A stretch of 64,000 bases of DNA from SOKG01 sp964449845 (GCA_964449845.1 CAYVES010000001.1:1-64000); one strand, 5' to 3'; positions 23,359 through 32,674 are shown, counted from the first letter of the stretch. Numbers and translations: made by a program. Notes: generated from the letters alone by a model not told the origin.

Positions 23359-26300
23359 ATGAGGAGCAAGTCGAACCTGAGGAAAGGCGAAGCGGGGCAG
23401 GTTCTGGTCTACGTGACAATCATAGTGGCGCTGGCCGGGCTCATTATGGCTCCGCTCCTGAGGTTCACGTACACCGGCCACCAGAGCGCACAGACGCGTG
23501 AAGAGAGAATGCTGGAACTCTATGCTGCTGACGCTGGCGTAGAGGACGCCATGTACCAGATTAAGAACGAGTTAGCGGGGATAGGTGATCTGGAGTACGG
23601 GGGCACGGCTTATTATCCTGGCACGCCTGATAGCTGGAACGACAGAAGTATGGACGTCAGCGTGGAGAAGGTGTGGATTCCCGAAGAGCTTCCTGGAGGA
23701 CTGGCAGTTGATGCACCCACAGTGGAAACTGATTACTCCGATTCCTTGGTAATGGTCGGCCTGTTTACGATCATGGAGCTGGCTGCGGCGGAGGACGATT
23801 ACGAGAGCGGCGGTTGGTCTGGAGGTGAGGGATGGTCTGGCGGCTGGGCCCACACGGGCGGCGCCAGCATAGGGAGTGGCGCAGGCGCCCACTGGGGGAA
23901 CTATTATCTGAAGCTTGCGGAGTCCAATGGCTCCGCAGAGCGGGCGACTGATCTCAGCGGGTTCTACGAGCCGCGACTTCAGTTCTATGCCAGGGCAGGG
24001 TCGCTTGAGGAATTCGACACTGCCCAATGCAAGGTGAGCACTGATGGTGAGAACTGGGATACCCTCATGACCTGGGCCGATGGCAATGACACAGATACCT
24101 ATGACTTCGCTAATATTGACATCTCCTCATATGGCAACTCGAGCGAGTTTTGGGTAGCCTTCGAAGCCGACTTGCTGGGTGGTACCATAGCCTCGGATGG
24201 TTTCGAGGACGGCTGGTCTGGAGGCCCGGGCTGGCTTTACGACTGGCTGCATTCTGGAGATGCCTCTATTATCAGCGATGGAAGGCAGCATAGCGGCAGC
24301 TACCACCTCAGACTCAGAAGGTCTAGTGGCCACGCAATGCGAGCAGTGGACCTCTCTGTCTATGAGGAGCCGCGGCTTCGGTTCTGGGCCCGGGCGCGCT
24401 CCTTTGAGTCCAGCGATAGAGCATACTGCCTGGTGAGCGCTAACGGAGTCGACTGGACCGTGGTGAAGACGTGGTCCAGCAGCCAGAGTTATACTCCTGT
24501 TGATATCGACCTCTCTCCGTACGCTTCCGGCTCCAGCGAGTTCTGGATCGCTTTCGACGCCCAGATGAACAGTAGCTATGACTACTTCTACGTTGATGAT
24601 TTGGAGATTGTCGACGATGACCACTTCTATGTTGACGATCTGTGGATCGGTAATGATGTCGATACGTATACTGTGGAGATAGCTTATACCGAGAACATAG
24701 GAAGCGTGTATATGGACAGCCTCAGCGTATGGCTGCCTCCCGGGCCGGGGTATATGGTTGTTGTCGACGCCTGGGGCATTCCCCAGGCTGAGCCGGATCA
24801 TATCACCTCAGCTTTCGCCGGCGGCACCGTTGTGCAGTGGGACTTCGATCCTCGCATCGACCTTTCGGAGCCTGTTGGAGGTGGGGGTGCGGAGTTGCCC
24901 ATCGTCAGGAGCATATCTTTCAAGTTCGCTGGAGGTGAAGAGGATCAGGGCATGTTCGCCTGGCTGACAGCCTACACTGTGGCAGTTGGGGGGATTGAAC
25001 CCTCTTATATTTCGTGGGACACCGGTTATGAGCTCTACCGGGCCACTTCGCAGGCCAGCCACGAGATATGGGGAAGCAATACCAAGGTCGAAGCCTATGT
25101 GGGACAGGGCGAGACCAAAAAGACTGCGGTGGCAAGCTATGGCAACTACAGGGCTACGGGAAGCCCCCTGCTGATAGATTATGCGGGCTCTTCCTGGGTC
25201 AAGGAGAAACCCATCGACCCGCTTGACCCGGACACCTGGGTCACCATTGGCGAGGTCTTGTATGACGGAAGGTCCACGATCAGTGACCTTCCCGACGATG
25301 GTGAGGTGATTGCGGCCTGGCTGTACTGGTCTGCATTCATCAAGACCAGCGACTGGTCAGCGCCGGACGAAGTGGTGAGTTTCATGTACCCCAAGGCATA
25401 CGGGCCCGAGACCTTTGAGGTGCTCAATGGTGACGAGGTCTACACCGTTGCGGCCTATGTCAGCGACGGCGAGCCCATTGTGCAGGTACCGGCGGACGTG
25501 CTTGTTTACCTGACTCCGACGAGATACTACAACGAGCTTCTGGGCACGGCATACAGTGACAATGGCAATGACACCTTTGCTACGGATTACAAGCCAGTTC
25601 TGATGTCGCCCGACCCTGAAGTGTTCCTAGATGGTTATCCTCTCTTCGAAGGAGAGGACTACACAATAGAGTATAGTATAGGCAAGGTCACGATCATTGA
25701 CGACGCTTTGGAGGGGAACGTATACATAGACTACAGCGTCTCCGGCTCAGCGGAGCTCACCAAAGGTAGCGACTACAGCGTAGACTATGTGCAGGGCAAG
25801 GTCACAATCACTAACGAGTATCTAGTGGGGAATGCGACGGTCTCCTACTGGGCCCAGCACTGGGAAACGGTGGAGCATGCAGCTTACGATAGATACGGCA
25901 CCTACCTGGAGCCTGCGCAGAATACAATCAGTGTGGGCTCGGCCTACGCCTGTTTCGCCGATGTGACCGATTTAGTAGGAGGCACAGGCAATGGCGAGTT
26001 CGCTGTTCGCGATGTGGATGCTACGCTGGGAGCAGACGGGCCGGATTACGGTCAGAAGTGCTTCTCCGGCTGGTCGTTGATCCTCCTCTACAAGAGCGCC
26101 GTCGAGACGGCTCACCAGTTTTACCTCTATGACCCGATCCACAATGCGGACGACTGCCCCTTTCACTCTGATAAGTACACTGATATCCCCTTCACCCTCG
26201 AAGATTTCTATCCTCCTGAGGGAGTGGTCGAGGGCCGACTGACGTACTTCGTCGGCGAGGGAGACGACAATTACGAAGACGATTACATTCGATTCAAGGG

Positions 26301-26592
26301 GGCTTCCCAGATGGTGTATAATCCTCTAAGCGATCCCCCAACTAATCCTGTGAACAACGTCATGAACGAGAAGTCCACCACTGGAGAAGCGGGGATAGAC
26401 ATAGATACCTACGATATACTGGACGACGTTGGCAGCGATACAGAGGCCAATGTACAGTTCAGCACGGATGGGGATAGATGGTACCTGATTTATGTTATAC
26501 TTTCCTTCAAGACGGCCATGGTGCCCAAGGAGGACTACGCTTTCAACGTGGCTGCTGTTACCTACACCTATGAGCTGGGAACGTTACAATAA
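23359..26592 (+). CDS. Giant PilX-like surface protein
   Basis: The protein has 1077 residues. The N-terminus (KGEAGQVLVYVTIIVALAGLIMAPLLRFTYTG) is PilX-like, with one membrane segment and the phrase ELYAADAGVEDAMYQIK typical of that family. Two beta-sandwich-like repeats follow, each with D...GWSGG...GW...SG.ASI...G.YHL and EPRL.F.AR (about residues 140-270 and 275-400). After that comes a DUF3344-like half with AWLYWSAFIKT, FADVTDLVGGTGNGEF and GWSLILLYKS, plus two short repeats G.DY.(I/V)(E/D)Y..GKVTI. It is probably a pilus-tip or surface adhesin anchored by its pilin-like helix. That role is inference. Confidence 0.82.
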   Translation: MRSKSNLRKGEAGQVLVYVTIIVALAGLIMAPLLRFTYTGHQSAQTREERMLELYAADAGVEDAMYQIKNELAGIGDLEYGGTAYYPGTPDSWNDRSMDVSVEKVWIPEELPGGLAVDAPTVETDYSDSLVMVGLFTIMELAAAEDDYESGGWSGGEGWSGGWAHTGGASIGSGAGAHWGNYYLKLAESNGSAERATDLSGFYEPRLQFYARAGSLEEFDTAQCKVSTDGENWDTLMTWADGNDTDTYDFANIDISSYGNSSEFWVAFEADLLGGTIASDGFEDGWSGGPGWLYDWLHSGDASIISDGRQHSGSYHLRLRRSSGHAMRAVDLSVYEEPRLRFWARARSFESSDRAYCLVSANGVDWTVVKTWSSSQSYTPVDIDLSPYASGSSEFWIAFDAQMNSSYDYFYVDDLEIVDDDHFYVDDLWIGNDVDTYTVEIAYTENIGSVYMDSLSVWLPPGPGYMVVVDAWGIPQAEPDHITSAFAGGTVVQWDFDPRIDLSEPVGGGGAELPIVRSISFKFAGGEEDQGMFAWLTAYTVAVGGIEPSYISWDTGYELYRATSQASHEIWGSNTKVEAYVGQGETKKTAVASYGNYRATGSPLLIDYAGSSWVKEKPIDPLDPDTWVTIGEVLYDGRSTISDLPDDGEVIAAWLYWSAFIKTSDWSAPDEVVSFMYPKAYGPETFEVLNGDEVYTVAAYVSDGEPIVQVPADVLVYLTPTRYYNELLGTAYSDNGNDTFATDYKPVLMSPDPEVFLDGYPLFEGEDYTIEYSIGKVTIIDDALEGNVYIDYSVSGSAELTKGSDYSVDYVQGKVTITNEYLVGNATVSYWAQHWETVEHAAYDRYGTYLEPAQNTISVGSAYACFADVTDLVGGTGNGEFAVRDVDATLGADGPDYGQKCFSGWSLILLYKSAVETAHQFYLYDPIHNADDCPFHSDKYTDIPFTLEDFYPPEGVVEGRLTYFVGEGDDNYEDDYIRFKGASQMVYNPLSDPPTNPVNNVMNEKSTTGEAGIDIDTYDILDDVGSDTEANVQFSTDGDRWYLIYVILSFKTAMVPKEDYAFNVAAVTYTYELGTLQ

Positions 26593-26934
26593 TAGAATCA
26601 GTATTTGCTATCTCTATCTGAGGTCGTTTTAGCGGGTTGGAGTATAAAGGGGCGACGCCCCTTGGCGGTGTTGAAGCAGTATCAAGACAATCAAGCTTTT
26701 GGTGTCATTGCGAGCGCAGCGAAGCAATCACTTCGGTATCTTTTTTGGATTGCTTCGTCGCCCCTTCGACGGGCTCAGATTTCCTCGCAATGACATGTGT
26801 TTGTTGGCAGGGAATTGGCCGTTGTCCCCTAGTACTAAAGGCCCCCCCAATACTGGGGGATTTGGGGGGTTGAAAAGCATCTCCAAAGGCCCTAGTATCT
26901 TATGAAAATATGAGTTTGGAGGAGAATAGCTAGA
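26593..26934. other. Intergenic region with palindromic repeat
   Basis: Mostly occupied by the GTCATTGCGAG-family repeat (26704-26794) and a short run-rich stretch (ccccccc...gggggatttgggggg) at about 26842-26868 that can fold back. No gene seen. Confidence 0.5.
26704..26794. repeat. Palindromic interspersed repeat (GTCATTGCGAG family), copy 2
   Basis: It shares both ends and the inner agcgaagcaatc/gattgcttcgtcg arms with the copy at 2604-2689, but the centre differs. Confidence 0.75.
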
Positions 26935-27462
26935 ATGAACATAGATATCAATCTGCTCCCTGAAGAACTGCGTCCCCGCCCTCCGGTAGAGACGAGGACC
27001 TTGCTAGTGATACTGCTCATCCTGGCCCTGGCTGCCGGTTGTTATCTCTTGTTCCAGGCAAAGAGCGACGCGAAAGCCGAGACAGCGGATCTGGAGAGAA
27101 GTATAGAGGATATCAACGACGAGATTGATGCTATCACCGGAGAGGCTCAGGGACTGATGAGCTCAATCACCATGCTGGAGACACTGACGAAGAACTATGA
27201 GGCCTTCGTCAACTCACGGATAATCTGGGGGGATACTCTGGAAAGGGTTGAGGCTCACAAGCCGAAGGGAGTGGCAATAAGTGCACTCACTGAGCAAGGC
27301 AATACTCTCGTAATACAAGGTACGGCCGATGGGTGGGATGCAGTAACCAGCTATGGGCGCGCACTGGACAGGGACACCAAGTTCACTCTCGCCGGGTGGC
27401 CGTCATGGAAATCCGGGACTTTTTCGCTGACTATCGCAGTCGCGCCTGGGGGTGGCAGATGA
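26935..27462 (+). CDS. pilN: Type IV pilus assembly protein PilN-like
   Basis: The 175-residue protein begins MNIDINLLPEELRPRP, the conserved cytoplasmic PilN peptide that binds PilM. A single membrane segment follows (LLVILLILALAAGCYLLF), then a coiled coil (residues 45-100) and a small alpha/beta domain. The ATG has GGAG upstream. Its stop overlaps the pilO start (ATGA), so translation is coupled. Confidence 0.88.
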   Translation: MNIDINLLPEELRPRPPVETRTLLVILLILALAAGCYLLFQAKSDAKAETADLERSIEDINDEIDAITGEAQGLMSSITMLETLTKNYEAFVNSRIIWGDTLERVEAHKPKGVAISALTEQGNTLVIQGTADGWDAVTSYGRALDRDTKFTLAGWPSWKSGTFSLTIAVAPGGGR

Positions 27463-27995
27463 TAGAGTTGTTGAGAAAGAATATTCGTGTCGTCGCCATC
27501 ATCGCGCTAGTTGTCCTCCTTCTGGTTGTTAATATCGTACTGCTACTCCAGTGGCAATCGGCTGGGGACGACCAGGCGAAGGTGGAGGATGATTGGAAGC
27601 GTGCCGACACTAACCTGAGGATTACTCGTGTTCAGTATGAAATGGCTACGTTGCAGGCGCAGAAGGACGAACTATCCGCCAAGCCCCAATTCCTATCGGA
27701 GCTGCCCGTTGTTGATTTGATGCTGTACGTGGCAAACGGAGCGGCTCTGTTTCCGCCGGTCAACATCATTGAAGTCAATCCCGCTCCCCGCGTTGACACC
27801 GAGGTGATCGGCGGCAAGGGATACCGTGCTTATAGGACGCAGGTAACTGTAACGGGGACTTTGTCGAAGATCATCTCGTTCCTTGAGTATATAGAGCGGG
27901 GCCCTTTCAACAGCATCAAGATCGATGGTGTGAGCTTGAGCGGTTCCGCCGATAGCTGGCAGGGCAAGTTCACTATAGTGGTTATCACCCAGTGA
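27459..27995 (+). CDS. pilO: Type IV pilus assembly protein PilO-like
   Basis: The ATG at 27459 overlaps the pilN stop; the protein has 178 residues. A short cytoplasmic tail is followed by one membrane segment (VVAIIALVVLLLVVNIVLLLQW), a coiled coil and a C-terminal ferredoxin-like domain (TQVTVTGTLSKIISFLEYIERGPFNSIKIDGVSL), the PilO pattern. An earlier in-frame start at 27333 would lie inside pilN and is not credible. It forms the inner-membrane alignment complex with PilN and PilM. Confidence 0.87.
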   Translation: MIELLRKNIRVVAIIALVVLLLVVNIVLLLQWQSAGDDQAKVEDDWKRADTNLRITRVQYEMATLQAQKDELSAKPQFLSELPVVDLMLYVANGAALFPPVNIIEVNPAPRVDTEVIGGKGYRAYRTQVTVTGTLSKIISFLEYIERGPFNSIKIDGVSLSGSADSWQGKFTIVVITQ

Positions 27996-28014
27996 TAGAG
28001 GGAGGCACAGGATC

Positions 28015-28899
28015 ATGAGGTTGTTTGATCGTCGCGGAACGGCTTTTGCAATTGAAAGCATGACTTTGAGACTGCTTGTCTTCTCGGGGAGGAAGATCGA
28101 GAGCTGGTATAGCGTTCCTCTCAGTCCCAATCTGGTCAGAGAGGGGTTGATCTCTATGCCTGAGGGGGTGGGCAGCGTCATGGCAGAGGCGATCAGGGAA
28201 AATGGTATTCCCAATAGGGGGGTGGTTTGCGCACTGCCCAGCACTGGAAGTGCAACGCAGACATTCACCCTGCCGGCGGTGACGAAAGGGAAAGTGAGAG
28301 AAATGGTTGGCCGGGAGATAAAGAGGACCATGCCGAGTTCCCAGGACGTCGATTTCGTCTACTGGCAAGAATTGCCCAGGGAAGTGCAGAAGCAGCAGGT
28401 TTATGCCCTCGCTGTACCCAGGAGTAGCGTTACTGGTGTAATGGAGGCTTGTCGTGCTGCTGGGGTGACAGTAAGAGGCATAGAGCTCAAACCTTTCTCG
28501 TTGGTCCGTGCTGTAAACTGCAAGAGCGGTGTCATCGTTCACGGTGAGGTAGATAACATCGAAGTGGTTATTGTAGATAAGGGCTTCCCTCTGCTGTTCC
28601 GCAGCATCCCCGTAAAAGACGCTACGCCTACTCCTGAGGCGGCTTGCGAGAATCTTCTGCGTGAGCTTCCCTTCACCATTGATTACTACAATCGTACCTA
28701 TCGTGAGTCTCAACTCGACCCCGAGGCTGTTGTTTACTTCAGCGGTGAACTTGCGCTAGACCCCAAGCTGGCTATGGATATAACGCAGGCAACCGGGCGC
28801 GAAGTCGTTGGTGTTGAGCCCGTCGAGGAATATCCGCCGAATTTTCCTCTGGCGCAGTTCCTAACCAACGTAGGACTGATGCTCAGAGAGAAATGGTAG
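28015..28899 (+). CDS. pilM: Type IV pilus assembly protein PilM-like
   Basis: The 294-residue protein resembles the actin-like PilM: MTLRLLVFSGRKIESW at the start, GVVCALPSTGSATQTFTLPAVTKGKVREMV, DVDFVYWQEL, and RSSVTGVMEACRAAGVTVRGIELKPFSLVRAV. It is shorter than the usual 350 residues. The order here is N-O-M, whereas M-N-O is usual. GGGAGG lies upstream of the ATG. It would bind the PilN N-terminal peptide in the cytoplasm. Confidence 0.83.
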   Translation: MRLFDRRGTAFAIESMTLRLLVFSGRKIESWYSVPLSPNLVREGLISMPEGVGSVMAEAIRENGIPNRGVVCALPSTGSATQTFTLPAVTKGKVREMVGREIKRTMPSSQDVDFVYWQELPREVQKQQVYALAVPRSSVTGVMEACRAAGVTVRGIELKPFSLVRAVNCKSGVIVHGEVDNIEVVIVDKGFPLLFRSIPVKDATPTPEAACENLLRELPFTIDYYNRTYRESQLDPEAVVYFSGELALDPKLAMDITQATGREVVGVEPVEEYPPNFPLAQFLTNVGLMLREKW

Positions 28900-28938
28900 A
28901 TGATGGGTCGGATTTGCCTTTGGCAGTTGAAATGAGTG

Positions 28939-29742
28939 ATGGTAGCTTTAATATCGGTTTGCTTTGCTCTCCTTGGCCTGTCAGTAGGCAGTTTCCTCAA
29001 TTTGTGCAGTGACCGCCTCCCGCGTGACCAGTCTATCATCAGGCCGGGTTCGCGTTGCGACAGCTGCCATCGAAGCCTTAAGGCAATTGACCTGGTGCCT
29101 GTGTTCAGCTATGTGTGGCTGCGGGGTCGCTGCCGCTATTGTGGCGCTAGAATTCCAATTCGATTGCCTGTTCTGGAGTTTGCGACCGCTGTCATTTTCG
29201 GACTGCTGGCGTGGCACTACGGGCTCAGCCTCGAGCTTGCTATTGCTTTGATCTACGCCAGCCTTTTCCTGCTCATATTCGCCATCGATCTGGAGCAGGG
29301 GCTGATTCTTAACGTTGTGGTCTTGCCGGCGGTGGTACTCGCCTTTGTCCTCTCGTTTTTCTGGGCTGGATTCGATGAGTTCTGGCCCGAGGTGGGGCCT
29401 GGATTCGTTGTCAGCTCGCTGTTGGGGGGAGCGACAGGATTTGGTCTCATGATGCTGCCATATCTGATTTCGCGCGGTGGGATGGGTGCGGGGGATGTCA
29501 AGCTCGCCGCTCTTATTGGGCTGGTAACTGGTTTTCCACTGGTGCTGGTTGCACTGCTGGTAGGTATCGTGGCCGGCGGGCTTGTGGCTGCGACTCTGCT
29601 GGTATCACGGCTGGTGAGAAGAAAGGACCCCATACCCTTTGGGCCATTCCTGGCGATGGGCGCTATGGTGTCACTGGTTTGGGGTGAGAACATTATGCAT
29701 TGGTATCGATCGAGCTTGACGGCTTTGGCCTCGCCGCTGTGA
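28939..29742 (+). CDS. pilD: Prepilin peptidase/N-methyltransferase PilD
   Basis: The protein has 267 residues from ATG 28939 (a GTG one codon earlier is possible). It shows GSFLNLCSDRLPRDQSI, two CxxC pairs (CDSCH and CRYCGARIPIRLPVLE), the catalytic Asp residues in FAIDLEQGLI and GMGAGDVKLAALIG (GxGDxK), and about eight membrane segments. It cleaves and N-methylates the prepilins of this locus. The zinc-finger loop indicates a bifunctional enzyme. Confidence 0.95.
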   Translation: MVALISVCFALLGLSVGSFLNLCSDRLPRDQSIIRPGSRCDSCHRSLKAIDLVPVFSYVWLRGRCRYCGARIPIRLPVLEFATAVIFGLLAWHYGLSLELAIALIYASLFLLIFAIDLEQGLILNVVVLPAVVLAFVLSFFWAGFDEFWPEVGPGFVVSSLLGGATGFGLMMLPYLISRGGMGAGDVKLAALIGLVTGFPLVLVALLVGIVAGGLVAATLLVSRLVRRKDPIPFGPFLAMGAMVSLVWGENIMHWYRSSLTALASPL

Positions 29743-29826
29743 AGCTATGCCCCGTAGTGAAGCACGAAATCCTGAACGATATCAAAACTCAAAGATAAGA
29801 GAGCAAAATGACAAATCAAAGTTCAA

Positions 29827-29889
29827 GCGTAGCGTTGCCACTCCTGTGGCAACGAATTCTTCGTCGTGACAGGAGTCACGACGCTACGC
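29827..29889. repeat. 59-bp double-hairpin repeat, copy 2
   Basis: Begins gcgtagcgttgccactcctg and ends gagtcacgacgctacgc. It lies between pilD and the next pilin gene. Confidence 0.88.
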
Positions 29890-29975
29890 CACCCATTTTG
29901 GATTTGCCTTTTGCATTTTGATATTTGAAATTGGCTAGAGTTTGGAAATCAGTATTTAGAGTTCCTTGGTAGGGG

Positions 29976-30437
29976 ATGACTAAGGCCATTTCGGGCGGTG
30001 CCCAAATGAAGCGAAGCCAGATGATAGTGAAAAAGGACAGAGAGTGCGGCTTTAGCCTGCTGGAGCTGGCGATCGCGATGCTCATAATCGCGATCCTGGT
30101 AGCGGTGGTTATTCTCTTGGCTTCCGGGTTTTTCAGCCAGGCCCGCGAGACGAGCTTGAAGACCGATCTACGGGTGGTGAAAAGCGCTGTTGACACCTAT
30201 ATGATTGATTCGCTCAGCGCGCCCACCGCCGACGGCAAGTTGCCGCTACCTGGCAAGGATGCTCCGATAGATTTCAATGCAAGTTTCACCGTGGAGGGAC
30301 AGACCTTGAGTTTTTATCCCGACTTCCTGAGCAAGCTTCCCAGGCACCACGATGAACACGATGAACACGATGAAGAGGTGTGGCGCATTGACAGCAAAGG
30401 CCGGGTGTCGGTGGCTATGGACCCCGAGGAGTACTAA
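29976..30437 (+). CDS. Prepilin-type protein with His/Asp/Glu-rich tail
   Basis: The frame gives 153 residues; the ATG at 30006 (MKRSQ...) is a likely alternative start and gives a more usual leader. The prepilin signal is ECGFSLLELAIAMLIIAILVAVVILLASG, cleaved before Phe, with Glu+5. The C-terminal part contains RHHDEHDEHDEEVW, a tandem EHD repeat that could bind metal. The closing sequence WRIDSKGRVSVAMDPEEY suggests a GspG-like fold. It may be a minor pilin. Confidence 0.82.
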   Translation: MTKAISGGAQMKRSQMIVKKDRECGFSLLELAIAMLIIAILVAVVILLASGFFSQARETSLKTDLRVVKSAVDTYMIDSLSAPTADGKLPLPGKDAPIDFNASFTVEGQTLSFYPDFLSKLPRHHDEHDEHDEEVWRIDSKGRVSVAMDPEEY

Positions 30438-30585
30438 AGTACAGCGAAGTTCAACCGATACTCCTATAGACACAAACAGTCGCATGTGTTAACTTGGAAC
30501 GTGAGAAGAGACGTAGCGAAAGGAGGAACGGTAAGAGAGAAAATGACATCAAAAGCTGCTAAAAAGAATAGGAAGGAGGTGAGAA

Positions 30586-31306
30586 ATGAAGAGGTTTAAG
30601 AGAGGAGAGAAAGGCTTTACCCTAGTCGAGCTGCTGATCGTGGTCGCCATTCTGGGAGTGCTGGCTGCGGTGGTCATCCCCAACGTAATCGGTTTGATGG
30701 GCAGAGGCGGTGCCCAGGCCTTCGAGACCGACGAGGAGGTCATCCAGCTGTCCACATCAACATTCTATTCCGATGTGCACTCAGGCTTTAGCGGCGGTAC
30801 TGATGGTGTTGCTGCTACCTATGACGACAATATGTGGGGTGCCAACCTTACGGCTGAGGATGCAGGACACTACTATCCCACGGCGATAGCAGTTGCTGGA
30901 AGCCATTTCCTGCGTCTCCACGCGACCACGACCGACCTCGATCACGTGAACAATCCGCTCATAACCAAGGGCGATGGCACAACCCCAGCCGATGCCCAGG
31001 ACATAAAAGATTCCGCTGTCTGGATGGGACTGCTGGTGGAAGCCCCTGGTGATAACGTGGCCGACGATGCAGACGGACTGCCGGATCGAGGAACTGTCTC
31101 GGTCCTGGAAGCCGAGAACGGCCTCTATCTGCAAGAGATGCCGGAGTCGGCTATGGCTAGCGATGACCGCAACGGTGCACCCGATCCTGGTGGTGGNNNN
31201 NNNNNNTGGCTACTGCTGGGTAGTGGGCAAGAACGGTACTGTTTTCGGCGCATACGTGGGAGCCGACGGCAACTGGTACAATGGCTTCCAAGGCGCGTAT
31301 CCATGA
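30586..31306 (+). CDS. Major pilin-like prepilin, interrupted by a 10-N gap
   Basis: The ATG follows AAGGAGGTG. The signal KGFTLVELLIVVAILGVLAAVVIPNVIGLMGRGG is a textbook type IV prepilin. The 10 Ns at 31197-31206 shift the naive frame. The true C-terminus is in the frame that reads GYCWVVGKNGTVFGAYVGADG, then NWYNGFQGAYP, and stops at 31306. It matches the end of the next pilin (TWIVGTYHRVWGVFQHGTDE, then WYVGFNGSYP). The middle parts of both share MGLLV..PG. Strong candidate for the main pilus subunit. Confidence 0.85.
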
Positions 31307-31362
31307 TCGGCGCTTGGCTGAGACAGAGGTTTAATCCTGAGTACTGAGTTGGTAGGAGTACA

Positions 31363-31392
31363 GAAGAGAGCCCCCCATGGGGGGCTCTCTTC
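31363..31392 (+). terminator. Terminator-like perfect hairpin after the pilin gene
   Basis: A 14-bp stem (GAAGAGAGCCCCCC / GGGGGGCTCTCTTC) closes over AT. The following sequence is only modestly T-rich (atatta), so efficiency is uncertain. It sits 57 bp after the pilin stop. Confidence 0.65.
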
Positions 31393-31576
31393 ATATTAGC
31401 GTCACTGCGCGTAGGGGCGTTCAATTGAACGCCCCAGGCTTCCCCCTCCCCTGGAGGGAGGGGACTAAGGGGAGGGGGAATTCACCCTCACCTAGCCTCT
31501 CCCTTCGAGGGAGAGGTATTTTATGCGAGAGCCTATAACATATTAAATCCCACGGATTTAGGGAGGGGCTTACGGG

Positions 31577-31604
31577 TTGCGCTATAGAACCTTTGTGGTA
31601 TTAT
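31577..31604 (+). promoter_or_regulatory. Candidate promoter of the second pilin gene
   Basis: TTGCGC and TATTAT are 16 bp apart, about 100 bp before the ATG at 31702 and after the hairpin, so this pilin may be transcribed on its own. Confidence 0.4.
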
Positions 31605-31701
31605 ATATGCTCGTGTGACTTTGTGAAGAGGCGGTGGGCAGGAGACGAGGTGAGTGTTTGAAGAAGGAAAGAGGCTTATCTGGGCGGTGGTGAGGTAATC
31701 T

Positions 31702-32373
31702 ATGAAGGAGTGCAGAGAGGAGAGGTGGGAGATCGAGCGGCATAAGAGGGAAGAGCGTGGCTTCACTCTGGTGGAGCTGCTGCTTGTGCTGGCCATCCTG
31801 GGGGTGCTGGCAGCCATAGTTACTGTCAGCGTGGTGGGGTTGATTGGCCGCGGCAAGGAGGAGGGCTATGAGGTTGACGAGCGTCATCTCCAGTCGGCGG
31901 TCACTTATTTCTACTATGATACACACGCGTATGATGCCATAGACGGCTGGAATGAGGATAGCGGTCAGCCCGGGCACAACTACCCGACAGCCAGCGGCCA
32001 AGAATCAGGCCTCTACCCTTCGGAAACGGAATCGACGATAAACGGGCAGAAGGTACACAGGCTGATGGAGGCCCCTGGTGACCCGGCTGATGACGCCGAT
32101 GTAGCTGATGGCGCTATCTGGATGGGACTGCTGGTGAACGGGCCGGGTTCTGGTGCAGCGGGTGCTGATGTACCCCCCGGCGATGATAATTCCCCGCTTG
32201 AACGTGAGAGAGGCCCATACCTCAACGAGGTGCCTAAGTCGTGCCGCACCTACAATTCCTCCCGTGGCCATGGAACATATACGTGGATAGTGGGCACCTA
32301 CCACAGGGTCTGGGGTGTGTTCCAGCACGGCACTGATGAGTGGTATGTCGGCTTCAACGGCAGCTATCCTTGA
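31702..32373 (+). CDS. Prepilin-type protein, paralog of the major pilin
   Basis: The 223-residue protein has an unusually long charged leader (about 19 residues, MKECREERWEIERHKREERG) before FTLVELLLVLAILGVLAAIVTVSVVGLIGRG. The outer domain shares several landmarks with the pilin at 30586-31306: HNYPTA, IWMGLLV, GPYLNEVP, and the C-terminal TWIVGTYHRVWGVFQHGTDE plus WYVGFNGSYP. It probably arose by duplication and may be a second major or a minor subunit. Confidence 0.88.
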   Translation: MKECREERWEIERHKREERGFTLVELLLVLAILGVLAAIVTVSVVGLIGRGKEEGYEVDERHLQSAVTYFYYDTHAYDAIDGWNEDSGQPGHNYPTASGQESGLYPSETESTINGQKVHRLMEAPGDPADDADVADGAIWMGLLVNGPGSGAAGADVPPGDDNSPLERERGPYLNEVPKSCRTYNSSRGHGTYTWIVGTYHRVWGVFQHGTDEWYVGFNGSYP

Positions 32374-32442
32374 TCGGTGCTTGGTAGGGGCGTTCCACGG
32401 AACGCCCCTACGCCTTGCCGAAGGACGAGGGTGAATTCCCCC

Positions 32443-32584
32443 TCCCTCTAAGTCGCTGCCGCCATGGGAGGGAGGACAAAGGATTCCTCTCCCTTGACGG
32501 GAGAGGATAGGTGAGGGTGATATCCTTGTCGCCATCCCTCTAAGTCGCTGCCGCCATGGGAGGGAGGATAAAGGATTCCTCTCC
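32443..32584. repeat. Two 50-bp direct repeats
   Basis: Copies at 32443-32492 and 32535-32584 (tccctctaagtcgctgccgc...) differ at one base. The 42-bp spacer carries a cttgacgggagagg piece of the GC-rich repeat family also seen at 31440 and 55600. Confidence 0.85.
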
Positions 32585-32674
32585 ATTTCAGCAATGGAAC
32601 TTTTCTAAACATAAGAATTACGACTTAAATGCGGACATTTTGAACGTACACACAGAAAAAGTGCGCGTAGGGGC

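Larger units (their letters stand above)
31307..31701. other. Intergenic region with terminator-like hairpin and GC-rich repeats
   Basis: Holds the hairpin at 31363-31392, a stretch of the cctcccctggagggagg / ctcccttcgagggagag repeat at about 31440-31515, and a promoter candidate at 31577-31604. Confidence 0.6.

Noticed and set aside
30586..31347. Longer reading of the pilin to 31347
   Set aside because: The tail after the 10-N gap is in the wrong frame; the homologous C-terminus lies in another frame that stops at 31306.
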